From NCBI GenBank assembly GCA_965216395.1, contig OZ244156.1, forward strand, positions 1,364,001 to 1,428,000: 64,000 nt of DNA, given 5' to 3'. The DNA is from CAZBXD01 sp965216395 (GTDB lineage: Bacteria; Pseudomonadota; Alphaproteobacteria; Micavibrionales; SZUA-601). This document shows positions 50,547-58,303 of the stretch, one piece after another; within the stretch, counting starts at the first letter, position 1; the number at the start of each line of letters is the position of its first letter. Below the pieces are notes generated by a model, which saw nothing but the letters and a program-made list of their open reading frames with translations, ran no database searches and was not told the origin of the DNA. Made by a program: the position numbers and the translations under genes.

Positions 50547-52010
50547 TTACGGTTTTTGATTTAAACATGGGGGACGGCCATAGCAAACGCCCAAATAGAT
50601 CACAAATGACAGCACCATCGGAACCATGCCCACATGCATATCGGCGAAAGAACGCCCCATTTTCACCTCATAAAAAACAGAAATAGCCAAACTAGCCAAG
50701 CCAATAATAATCGACAAATAAGCCGCCAACAACGAACGCCGGCGCCAATCAAGAAATAAAATCGTGGGGATCATCACCGCACACCCTGCGGCGGAATAAA
50801 GCGCCAAATCCATCATAAATTTTGGTGGTTTTAACCCTGTGAAAAATGCGGCCAAGAGTAAAACAAACATAATAAATTTCGATAAAAGTACTTGTTTATT
50901 ACGGGCAATGGTAAAAAACGGGCGCACCATATCACGGGTACACACCTGCCCCACGGCTAAAAGCAAACTATCGGCGGTTGACATCGCCGCGCCTAAGGCA
51001 CCCATAACCATTAATGTTGAAATGATTAATCCACCCAGACCAAACCCAGCCATGGTTTCAAAAATATGACCCATCATAAAATTAGGTTCCAGACCCGGAC
51101 CATAGACCAAATGCGTCATCAAACCATAAACAACTGCAAATCCAAGGATGAGAAAAGCACCAATAGCTATACCAATCACCATAAAGCGAATATCACGATC
51201 ATTTTTCGCCATCATCGTACGCGTTAACACATGCGGTTGAAAGAAAATTCCCAAAACAATCAAACCTGTCGTGATAATGGCGGGATAGGTATACGCACCC
51301 TTTGGCCCCGGCACCCAGAGGTGATCCGGCGAGGTTTCTTTGATCGATTTAAAAATTGAAAAAACGGAGAGATCATAATGGTGAAGCAAGTAAACCAAAC
51401 CAAAAAGTAAGCCAATCATAATTGCCGCTAATTGGATAAAATCGGTATAGGCGACAACACGCATCCCCCCTAAAAATAGATAGAGCAAAACAATCACCAT
51501 CATCGAACCCACGCCAACGGCGTAAGTGATTTGGCCATCCGTATAGGCTTCGATAAAGGCGCCAATCCCCACCAATTGCATAGAAATATAAGGCATCAAA
51601 AATACCGCAAAAATCAGAGCGATAAATAAACCGAGACGGCGCGAATTATAAGTGTAGCTCACCACTTCGACAGGAGAGAATATCCGTCTATCGGCTGCAT
51701 AGGCGCGTAATTTCTTACCCACGTAATAAAGCATGGGCAAAGCCGGTAAAAGATATATTGTTATCAGCGAAGCCGATAGCCCATGCACATAAAAAAGCGA
51801 TGGATAAGCCAAGACAGAAAAGGTGCTGAATAAACTCCCCGCACAGGTAAAAGTTAAAACAAGCGGTGACAGGTTTTTACCCGCAAGGAAAAATTCATTT
51901 AATCCAGGCAAGAAACTTTTGGTGCTTTTGATACGGCCATAAACCACCATGCCCAAAATCAGCATGAAATAAAGACCCACTAAACCAATAATCAAACGAA
52001 AATCTTGCAT
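50547..52010 (-). CDS. Sodium:solute symporter family protein
   Basis: The 487-residue protein has about 13 membrane helices over its whole length and the SSS (LeuT-fold) signatures near the first helices (LAGKNLSPLVLTFTCAGSLFSTFSVLAYPS) and GAAMSTADSLLLAVGQVCTRDMV around 345-367, which corresponds to the sodium-site helix 8 region. It should couple sodium entry to uptake of a small organic solute (proline, pantothenate or carboxylate members are related). The substrate is not readable. AAAGGA precedes the ATG. It is downstream of rpsT after a terminator. Confidence 0.87.
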   Translation of the reverse strand: MQDFRLIIGLVGLYFMLILGMVVYGRIKSTKSFLPGLNEFFLAGKNLSPLVLTFTCAGSLFSTFSVLAYPSLFYVHGLSASLITIYLLPALPMLYYVGKKLRAYAADRRIFSPVEVVSYTYNSRRLGLFIALIFAVFLMPYISMQLVGIGAFIEAYTDGQITYAVGVGSMMVIVLLYLFLGGMRVVAYTDFIQLAAIMIGLLFGLVYLLHHYDLSVFSIFKSIKETSPDHLWVPGPKGAYTYPAIITTGLIVLGIFFQPHVLTRTMMAKNDRDIRFMVIGIAIGAFLILGFAVVYGLMTHLVYGPGLEPNFMMGHIFETMAGFGLGGLIISTLMVMGALGAAMSTADSLLLAVGQVCTRDMVRPFFTIARNKQVLLSKFIMFVLLLAAFFTGLKPPKFMMDLALYSAAGCAVMIPTILFLDWRRRSLLAAYLSIIIGLASLAISVFYEVKMGRSFADMHVGMVPMVLSFVIYLGVCYGRPPCLNQKP

Positions 52011-52072
52011 TTATTTTTCCTTTTAACAGTCATAGCCCCCTATTGCATAAAACAAAAATAAATCTTTGACAA

Positions 52073-52103
52073 TAAAAAAGACCGGGACAGGCCCAGTCTT
52101 TAT
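52073..52103 (-). terminator. Rho-independent terminator of rpsT
   Basis: On the minus strand AAAGACTGGG (52101-52092) pairs with CCCGGTCTTT (52086-52077) around a 5-nt loop, with one T-G pair, followed by a T run. It lies 35 bp after the rpsT stop. Confidence 0.85.
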
Positions 52104-52137
52104 TGATAGTTTAAAAAATCCACATAGGTGGTTCTTA

Positions 52138-52578
52138 TTATTTTTTATCCGTTGTTTTCTTTTTCGCAGGGGCTTTTTTAGCCGCTGGCTTTTTCGTTGC
52201 CGTTTTTTTAGCAGGGGCTTTTTTCGCGGGGGCTTTCTTTGCCGCTGGTTTTTTAGGCGCCGTTTTTTTCGCGGGGGCTTTCTTTGGTTTATCGGCAACT
52301 GCTTCTAAATTGGCACCACCGATAGATTTAATACCCTGAGCCAAACGAGACATTTTACGCGCCATCGTATTTTTGTGAAAAACGCCTTTAGACGCGCCAC
52401 GCTGAAATTCTGGCTGTAAAACTTTATACGATTCTTGTGCTGCTTGCTTATCGCCTGATGAAATCGCGGCCTCAACTTTTTTGATAAAGGTCCGTATGCG
52501 ACTGACACGAGTCTTATTAATGGTTTGACGACGTGTATTACGACGGATGCGCTTTTGAGCTGACTTTGAATTCGCCAT
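52138..52578 (-). CDS. rpsT: 30S ribosomal protein S20 with histone-H1-like C-terminal tail
   Basis: Residues 1-90 are a normal S20 (MANSKSAQKRIRRNTRR, with NKTRVSRIRTFIKKVEAAI and KGVFHKNTMARKMSRLA), which binds 16S rRNA. The family is usually about 85-90 residues, but this protein continues to 146 with a tail made almost only of Lys, Ala, Pro and Thr (97-146), built from repeats of KKAPAKK, TAPKK and KPAAKK. Such tails are typical of histone H1-like and some HU proteins and bind nucleic acid non-specifically. The tail is in frame and ends in a normal stop with a terminator behind, so it is not a read-through artefact. Position upstream of dnaA is the conserved one. Confidence 0.95.
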   Translation of the reverse strand: MANSKSAQKRIRRNTRRQTINKTRVSRIRTFIKKVEAAISSGDKQAAQESYKVLQPEFQRGASKGVFHKNTMARKMSRLAQGIKSIGGANLEAVADKPKKAPAKKTAPKKPAAKKAPAKKAPAKKTATKKPAAKKAPAKKKTTDKK

Positions 52579-52716
52579 GTTAATCCTTCACTTATAATAT
52601 GCTTTTTTAATTCTCTTAGCCCGATTCTCTAACACTCTCATGTATCGGGCAAGCATTCTTAGCGGAAATGACCGTGATAAGTCAAGCTTTTATAACGAAT
52701 TTCATAAAAAATATCG

Positions 52717-53091
52717 TTATTTTGTCACAGGCGTGAGCAAAAATTGCACAATAAGACCATCTTCGCCATCATCAACGGTAATAGAAAGTTGTTCTCTTTC
52801 ACGTATAAATTCATGGGCTTTTTTTTCTGTCCAACCCAATTGGGGGAGCGTTTTTTGATAAAAATCAAGAATATCTTGTTCACTAATGAAATCTTCTGCC
52901 AAAACATAAGTACTTAAAATTCGCCCCGATGGTTTGTCAAAACTTAAGGTTGATCCCGCACCTTCGACCAAACCATGCATGACCGGAATATCGGGCATCG
53001 CATTCAAATAAGTAACAGGCTTTTCTGCCCATACCATAAAAGGGAAAAGCGCCAAAGACAAACCCATCATAAAAAACTGCAGATATTTCAT
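52717..53091 (-). CDS. Small secreted protein of unknown function
   Basis: The 124-residue protein has a signal peptide (about 1-22, ending VWA) and a mature domain of about 100 residues with DILDFYQKTLPQLGWTEKKAHEFIREREQLSITVDDGEDGLIVQFLLTP. The FYQKTLPQLGW piece recalls small periplasmic domains found beside mutM in other Alphaproteobacteria. No catalytic residues are seen. It lies 49 bp after mutM and may share its transcript. Confidence 0.6.
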   Translation of the reverse strand: MKYLQFFMMGLSLALFPFMVWAEKPVTYLNAMPDIPVMHGLVEGAGSTLSFDKPSGRILSTYVLAEDFISEQDILDFYQKTLPQLGWTEKKAHEFIREREQLSITVDDGEDGLIVQFLLTPVTK

Positions 53092-53140
53092 AGAATAATG
53101 TCATGCCAGTTTTTTCAATAAATAACAATATACTAAAATA

Positions 53141-53968
53141 TTATTTTTTCTGACAATGGGGGCAATAAAAGGTGGATCTCCCCGCTTGCTTAACCCGCGC
53201 GATTGGCGTTTGGCAAATGTAACAGTCCTGTCCTGCGCGGCCATAAACCTGAAATTCCTTTTGAAAATAACCCAATTCGCCGCTGGTTTGGACGTAATCT
53301 TTCAAACTACTCCCGCCTGCATCAATCGCCTCTGACAAAACATCACGAATATGTTGCAAAAGAATGGGGAATTGTTCTTCTTTTAATTTACCCGCCTGTA
53401 TTAACGGGTGAATACGGCTACGAAATAAGGCTTCGCAGACATAAATATTACCCAAGCCAGCAATAATACGTTGATCAAGCAGGGCAGTTTTTATGACCGT
53501 TTTTTTGGCGGCAAATTTATCCCTTAACCAGGCAGGGGTTAATTTTTCATCAAACGGGTCGAGACCAATATTTTTAATTAAACGATGCGTGTTGATTTGA
53601 TCCGTGGCGATATAATCCACCATCCCAAAACGGCGCGTATCATTAAAAACCATGACTGACCCGTCAGCGAAATAAAACAAAACATGATCATGTTTTTCGC
53701 GGTCAAAATGATCATTTTCTTGAAACGTGATCCGCCCCGACATGCCCAAGTGAATCATCACCGTGAGATTATTTTGTAAATCAATCAAGACATATTTATT
53801 ACGCCGGTGAATGCGGATGACTTTTTGGCTTTGAACCCGCTCAGGTAAATCGGCAGGAATGGGAAACCGCAAATCGGGACGCCGTAATTCAACACGCATC
53901 AATATTTTGTGATGAATTTTATTGTGAATTCCACGTCCAACAGTTTCAACTTCGGGCAGTTCTGGCAT
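53141..53968 (-). CDS. mutM: Formamidopyrimidine-DNA glycosylase
   Basis: The 275-residue enzyme excises 8-oxoguanine and formamidopyrimidines. The ATG at 53968 gives the required mature start PELPEVETVGRG, in which P1 is the nucleophile and E2 acts with it; the ATG three codons upstream would abolish this. Also present are NKYVLIDLQNNLTVMIHLGMSGR, IAGLGNIYVCEALF (H2TH region) and a C-terminal zinc finger C-x2-C ... C-x2-C (CYIC, CPHC). Its position upstream of rpsT and dnaA is the usual alphaproteobacterial order. Confidence 0.96.
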   Translation of the reverse strand: MPELPEVETVGRGIHNKIHHKILMRVELRRPDLRFPIPADLPERVQSQKVIRIHRRNKYVLIDLQNNLTVMIHLGMSGRITFQENDHFDREKHDHVLFYFADGSVMVFNDTRRFGMVDYIATDQINTHRLIKNIGLDPFDEKLTPAWLRDKFAAKKTVIKTALLDQRIIAGLGNIYVCEALFRSRIHPLIQAGKLKEEQFPILLQHIRDVLSEAIDAGGSSLKDYVQTSGELGYFQKEFQVYGRAGQDCYICQTPIARVKQAGRSTFYCPHCQKK

Positions 53969-54021
53969 AAGGTCCATATTCTACAATCAACACCAAAAAA
54001 TCAAGCCTAAACCATAATAAA

Positions 54022-54132
54022 TCTTGTTCTCTTTACACGGATTTAGGCAACCCGACCTCTAACGCGATTTATCAAAAAATTGGCTATCGAAAAATTGGTG
54101 AAGCGGCGCATTATCATCACAAAGGACAGTGA
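54022..54132 (+). pseudogene. Remnant of a GNAT acetyltransferase C-terminus
   Basis: In the gap upstream of mutM the plus strand reads LYTDLGNPTSNAIYQKIGYR and then KIGEAAHYHHKGQ before a stop at 54130-54132. The motif TDLxNPTSNxIYxKIGYR is the C-terminal acetyl-CoA/substrate segment of COG3393-type GNAT acetyltransferases. Nothing upstream encodes the rest of the domain; the 5' side runs into the divergently coded mutM start region. It is a decayed fragment. Confidence 0.7.
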
Positions 54133-54139
54133 TGATCGC

Positions 54140-54709
54140 TTAACCAATATGAGACGGGGTTGGCGCCTTTGTTGGAATTAAATAGAAAGGCGTATGAAGT
54201 TTTTTCAATGTCCATGTCATATTATCCAATTGAAAAACCGCACGCACAGGTTCCAAATAATTCACCCATGGTTTTTCCGCTTGTGGTGGAAAAGAAAGTT
54301 CCATTGTCATTTCATTTAAGCCCGTAAAACGGATATTGCGGACAAATTCACGCGGTTGAATATTAGAAGCCATTTTATTGTGAAAATAAATTAAAGACGG
54401 CAAATTCGCTGGTTGTACATAGTAATCAACCAAATCATCAATTTCTTGTTGTGACATATCATATCCACTGCTTTTTGCCGCGATGGTTTGGCTACGTCTT
54501 TGCAGATCTTCTTTCATCCAAGCACGCAATTCAGCCCAATCAGTACGCGTATTTAAACTGTAAAGATCCCCCTGTTCTGCCGCGACAGAAACACTGTTTA
54601 CAACATGTTGACGTGTAAAAGTATGCATTAAAATGACAGAAACAAATAAAAACGCCATGACAATTACAACCACAGATACGGGTAAAAAATATGTTTTAGC
54701 TTTTTTCAT
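54140..54709 (-). CDS. DUF2939-like membrane-anchored protein
   Basis: The 189-residue protein begins at ATG 54709 with GAGG six bases upstream. One N-terminal membrane helix (about 7-29, YFLPVSVVVIVMAFLFVSVILM) is followed by a soluble domain with VNSVSVAAEQGDLYSLNTRTDWAELRAWMKEDL, the pattern of the DUF2939 family (a residue-spacing signature around a W-x(2)-L-R motif). The location would be periplasmic. Function unknown. It faces the GNAT remnant end to end. Confidence 0.6.
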   Translation of the reverse strand: MKKAKTYFLPVSVVVIVMAFLFVSVILMHTFTRQHVVNSVSVAAEQGDLYSLNTRTDWAELRAWMKEDLQRRSQTIAAKSSGYDMSQQEIDDLVDYYVQPANLPSLIYFHNKMASNIQPREFVRNIRFTGLNEMTMELSFPPQAEKPWVNYLEPVRAVFQLDNMTWTLKKLHTPFYLIPTKAPTPSHIG

Positions 54710-54821
54710 GACACACCTCACACAACTAAAGATCATTTATATAAAATTTTATCAAAATACTATTTAAATAATCTTAATTACAAATATATCTGAATAGTAG
54801 AGCAGAGGTCTTAAACAATTC

Positions 54822-55661
54822 TTATTTCTGATTTTTTCGGAAAGGATCCGCTTTATACGTACCCATAATTTGAATATCCGTGGCAAAAAATTGGAGCTCC
54901 GCCAATGCAAAGCGCATATTTTCATTCTCGGGATGGCCGTCCACCTCACAGTAAAATTGGGCTGCTTGCATCGCGCCATCGACCAAATAGCTTTCTAATT
55001 TTGTTAAATTCACATTATTGGTCGCAAACCCACCCAATGCTTTATAAAGGGCGGCGGGAATACTGCGTACTTTAAAAATAAGGCTGGTGACGATCGGATC
55101 ACGATCATCACGTGATAACGGGATGGGTTTTGGCGACATAATCAAAAATCGGGTCACATTTGCGACATAATCTTGTATGTTTTCGCGTAGGATTTTTAAA
55201 CCATAAATTTCAGCCGCCAATTTGGACGCAATGGCGGACTTATGAATATCTTTCTCTCGTGCGACTTGCTGCGCAGCCATGGCCGTATCGGGGGCTATAA
55301 CAGGTTCTAAACCCAATTCTTTGATTACATGAGTGCATTGGGGGAGGGCGTGTATATGACTATGCACCGTTTTGATCGTGGTTAGATCAGCCTCCGCAAC
55401 GGCTAATAAACAATGATCAATCGGCTGATAATATTCACCAATGATATGTAACCCACTATGGGGCAATAAACGATGAATATCGGCCACACGCCCGGCGATT
55501 AAATTATCAATTGGCACCATGGCCAGATCGGTGTGGCCTTTATGCACCGCCTCTAGCGTTTGGGCAAAATGAAGACACGGAACCGTTTCGGATTGTGGGT
55601 AAACCGCGCGACACGCCATATCAGAATAAGCCCCATGCGCCCCTTGAAATGCAATTTTCAT
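54822..55661 (-). CDS. pheA: Prephenate dehydratase
   Basis: The 279-residue enzyme converts prephenate to phenylpyruvate in phenylalanine synthesis. The ATG at 55661 gives the normal start MKIAFQGAHGAYSDMACR; the GTG further upstream is not needed. The PDT domain (1-185) ends in VTRFLIM, the TRF motif needed for catalysis, and a C-terminal ACT domain (190-275) with NVNLTKLESYLVDG binds phenylalanine for feedback control. It is monofunctional, with no chorismate mutase domain. It is divergent from the cytochrome c gene, as in many Alphaproteobacteria. Confidence 0.94.
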   Translation of the reverse strand: MKIAFQGAHGAYSDMACRAVYPQSETVPCLHFAQTLEAVHKGHTDLAMVPIDNLIAGRVADIHRLLPHSGLHIIGEYYQPIDHCLLAVAEADLTTIKTVHSHIHALPQCTHVIKELGLEPVIAPDTAMAAQQVAREKDIHKSAIASKLAAEIYGLKILRENIQDYVANVTRFLIMSPKPIPLSRDDRDPIVTSLIFKVRSIPAALYKALGGFATNNVNLTKLESYLVDGAMQAAQFYCEVDGHPENENMRFALAELQFFATDIQIMGTYKADPFRKNQK

Positions 55662-55798
55662 ATTTTGATCTTTTGTTATTTTTGACACAGTCTTTAAAAA
55701 TACTGTACGATAATTTGACCAAAAATCAAACGGAAGGATTTTATCATGAAACTTTATGACACAGGCGACTAAAATAATTTAAGTGTATTTTTGAAAAG

Positions 55799-55826
55799 GC
55801 GGTTTGATGACAGAATCGCTTTTTTT
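55799..55826 (+). terminator. Hairpin plus T-run upstream of cytochrome c
   Basis: GCGGTT (55799-55804) pairs with AATCGC (55814-55819, one G-T pair) and is followed by seven T. It lies about 80 bp before the cytochrome c ATG, with no gene reading into it apart from a 9-codon ATG frame at 55746. It may end stray transcription or be an attenuator. Confidence 0.4.
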
Positions 55827-55906
55827 ATTTAACGGGTCTTTAAAAAAATATCGGTTAAGGTATGCTATGATTTCATTGAATGATTTGGTAAGGACTTATT
55901 ACATCC

Positions 55907-56509
55907 ATGGATAATTTTGAATTCAATAAAATATTTGCGGCGATTTTAACCGCGGGCATTATTGCGATGTTGGCGGGTTTTATTGCTGATAAAATGATTC
56001 ACCCGCATGAATTGGAAAAATCTGTATTAGATATTGATACATCCGCCCTTGAAACCGCGAATGCGGGGGGGGCGATGGTTGAACCTGTGGCCGAACCGAT
56101 CTTGGCGTTGATTGCGGCGGCGGATATTGAACGCGGGCGCAAACTCTCCAAAGCATGCGCGGCCTGTCACACCTTTGACAAAGGCGGCGCCAACCGCACA
56201 GGGCCCAATCTTTATAACATCGTTAATCGCCCACATGCCAGCATGGATGGCTATGCATATTCTGACGCATTGATGGCCACGGGGCGTGTTTGGGATTATC
56301 AATCCTTGAATAAATTATTGTGGAAGCCGAAGAAATATATCCCCGGGACAAAAATGAATTACGCAGGTATGAAAAAACCAACCGATCGCGCGGCGATTAT
56401 CGCTTGGATGCGCACCTTATCAGATAATCCGGCTGATTTCCCAACGGCTGAAGAAATCGCGGCGGAAACGCCACAACTGCCCGTTGAAATTATTGAACCC
56501 GTTGAATAA
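55907..56509 (+). CDS. Membrane-anchored class I cytochrome c
   Basis: The 200-residue protein has an uncleaved N-terminal membrane helix (about 9-28) and a periplasmic cytochrome c domain (about 70-175). The haem motif is C84-A-A-C87-H88 in KACAACHTFD and the second axial ligand is M150 in IPGTKMNYAGM. A proline/glutamate-rich tail (TPQLPVEIIEPVE) follows. It would carry electrons between complexes III and IV as a cytochrome c552/cycM type. It is divergent from pheA, with an IMPase gene 5 bp downstream. Confidence 0.92.
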   Translation: MDNFEFNKIFAAILTAGIIAMLAGFIADKMIHPHELEKSVLDIDTSALETANAGGAMVEPVAEPILALIAAADIERGRKLSKACAACHTFDKGGANRTGPNLYNIVNRPHASMDGYAYSDALMATGRVWDYQSLNKLLWKPKKYIPGTKMNYAGMKKPTDRAAIIAWMRTLSDNPADFPTAEEIAAETPQLPVEIIEPVE

Positions 56510-56514
56510 TTTAG

Positions 56515-57294
56515 ATGAATTTTGACCGTTGTCCGCCTGAATTTGTAATATTGGGTCATCAATTGGCCGACGCGGCACGTCCGATCACGCAAAAATATTT
56601 TCGTGAAAAACCAACCATAGATTATAAGGAAGACGACACGCCCGTAACCGTTGCGGATCGCATGGTGGAGGAAAAGATTCGTGATATTTTATCTCAAAAA
56701 CGCCCCCAAGATGGCATTTTAGGTGAAGAATTTGGTGAAACCAATCCAAACGCCGAATTTCGTTGGATTTTAGATCCCATTGACGGCACAAAACCCTTTA
56801 CCATCGGTAAGGCAACCTTTGGCACGCTGATCGCGCTGGCACAAAAAACGGAACACGGTGAAGAGATTATTTTTGGCCTCTGTGATCAATCCATTACGGC
56901 TGATCGTTGGACGGGGGCAAAAGGACATCCAACTTTGTGGAACGGCCAAGCCGTCAAAGCACGGACAAAAATATCAAATGGCCAAATGATTGGCGCGTGT
57001 ATCAACCCACTGCGTTTTGACGAGAAAATTTTGCAGAAATTACGCATTGCCCACAAAAAAGGTTATATTTCATGTGGGGGCGATTGTCTCAATTATTGTC
57101 TTTTGGCATCGGGACGGATTGATTTTATTGTTGAGACGGGCCAAGAGATTTATGACATCGCCGCGCTGATCCCCATTATCCATGGCGCGGGCGCTACAAT
57201 TACAAAAATTGACGGCACCGATTTTATCCCTGGCGATACGGATCCATTTCTGGTGACCGCGAATGAAGCAATAAAAGAAATGTTTAAAGTTTAA
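56515..57294 (+). CDS. hisN: Inositol monophosphatase family phosphatase, likely histidinol-phosphatase
   Basis: The 259-residue enzyme has the canonical metal-binding motifs GILGEEFGE (E71, E72), ILDPIDGTKPF (D87, D90) and a C-terminal IYDIAALIPIIHGAGA (YD in place of WD), all intact. Substrates of the family include inositol phosphates and histidinol phosphate; the compact form with TVADRMVEEKIRD and the GEEFG version is typical of the alphaproteobacterial histidinol-phosphatase (HisN), but this is inferred. It begins 5 bp after the cytochrome c gene and its 3' end overlaps a convergent small gene by 11 bp. Confidence 0.85.
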   Translation: MNFDRCPPEFVILGHQLADAARPITQKYFREKPTIDYKEDDTPVTVADRMVEEKIRDILSQKRPQDGILGEEFGETNPNAEFRWILDPIDGTKPFTIGKATFGTLIALAQKTEHGEEIIFGLCDQSITADRWTGAKGHPTLWNGQAVKARTKISNGQMIGACINPLRFDEKILQKLRIAHKKGYISCGGDCLNYCLLASGRIDFIVETGQEIYDIAALIPIIHGAGATITKIDGTDFIPGDTDPFLVTANEAIKEMFKV

Positions 57295-57520
57295 GATTCT
57301 TTGAAATAAAGCGAGTCAGATTTTTGGGGATCTGACTTACCTTTAGCACAATGTTATTCAAATTTTGTTGAAAATGAGGGGGTTTCTCTGGAATGGTCCC
57401 GTACAACATTTTAAACACTTCTGAATAACGACCACCCTTATGTTCGGCCAATGTATCACGTGCAATGTCCATGGCTTGTGCCTGTGAAGTAGGCTGACCG
57501 TTATCATCTAAAAATTTCAT
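57284..57520 (-). CDS. Small hypothetical protein, 78 residues
   Basis: I do not recognise it. The N-terminal half is acidic and polar (DDNGQPTSQAQAMDIARDTLAEHKGG), the C-terminal half basic (PEKPPHFQQNLNNIVLKVSQIPKNLTRFISKNL). It overlaps the end of the hisN-like gene by 11 bp on the opposite strand and follows a 223-residue orphan by 37 bp on the same strand. Confidence 0.45.
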   Translation of the reverse strand: MKFLDDNGQPTSQAQAMDIARDTLAEHKGGRYSEVFKMLYGTIPEKPPHFQQNLNNIVLKVSQIPKNLTRFISKNLKL

Positions 57521-57557
57521 ATTTTAAATTCTTTCTATAATTTATGATAATTATCAA

Positions 57558-58229
57558 TTATTTCCTTAAATGACCGTAACGCTGTTCTTGAAATTCTTTA
57601 GGAGAAAGCATCAATGATCCCATCATCGTTTCTATAGTTTCTTTGAGCTGATTTAGATTTTTAGCCTCTTGTCTTGCCCGTTCATCATCAAAATCTGTTA
57701 TATGTTTTTTAAAAAGTTTTGTACGTTTGCGTTCTTTTTTAAGGATTTTATAATTTTGTGTCCACAGAGATTGGGTTTTTGGGTTTTTAAGACCTTTTTC
57801 AACAATTTCTCTATAAATTGTGCCAAGCACATAATCTTCTTTAACACCATTGTCTTCATTATTAAAAGCCTGATAAATCGCATGCGCTGATTGAGGTGTA
57901 GAGGGAACATACGAAGCGGTATTGATCACCAATTCTTTAAGTGCATCAGTTGGTTTTTTGGCATATTTTTTTAAAAGCTTTTTATAAGATTTATAAAAAT
58001 TTTTTGACACCTTATCATCATCAAGAACCGTCATCTTCTCGCACTGTTTGTTAAACTCATAAAGCGCATTATATTCTTGATCATATGGGTTTATTGTCTC
58101 GTGAACGGCTTCTTGCTGTATCTCATTAGACGCAGGCATAGAAGATTGCGTTTGCGTCTCAGAAGATTTTTTCAATTTGCGTTGGTCTTTTTTGTCTCCA
58201 CCACCAAATATTACTTCCCATAAACCCAT
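57558..58229 (-). CDS. Hypothetical protein, 223 residues
   Basis: I do not recognise it. The ATG at 58229 has GGGG 8 bp upstream; a GTG three codons earlier is possible. The start (MGLWEVIFGGGDKKDQRKLKK) could be a short membrane-binding or basic anchor, the region 22-55 is Ser/Gln/Glu-rich and disordered, and the rest is helical and lysine-rich (NFYKSYKKLLKKYAKKPTDALKELV, KILKKERKRTKLFKKH). It forms a pair with the 78-residue gene downstream. Confidence 0.5.
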   Translation of the reverse strand: MGLWEVIFGGGDKKDQRKLKKSSETQTQSSMPASNEIQQEAVHETINPYDQEYNALYEFNKQCEKMTVLDDDKVSKNFYKSYKKLLKKYAKKPTDALKELVINTASYVPSTPQSAHAIYQAFNNEDNGVKEDYVLGTIYREIVEKGLKNPKTQSLWTQNYKILKKERKRTKLFKKHITDFDDERARQEAKNLNQLKETIETMMGSLMLSPKEFQEQRYGHLRK

Positions 58230-58303
58230 CAAGTCCACCCCATAAATTTTATTATTTAGAAATTCAAACTAGGACAAAAACACCATTATGTCAATAGTTT
58301 TGT

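Noticed and set aside
52066..52308. 80-residue plus-strand reading frame rich in Phe, Arg and Leu
   Set aside because: It is antisense to the repetitive Lys/Ala/Pro codons of the rpsT tail, which forces an open frame on the other strand.
55746..55772. Real gene starting MKLYDTGD
   Set aside because: It stops after eight codons and the frame beyond the stop shows no homology signal; kept only as part of the leader observation.
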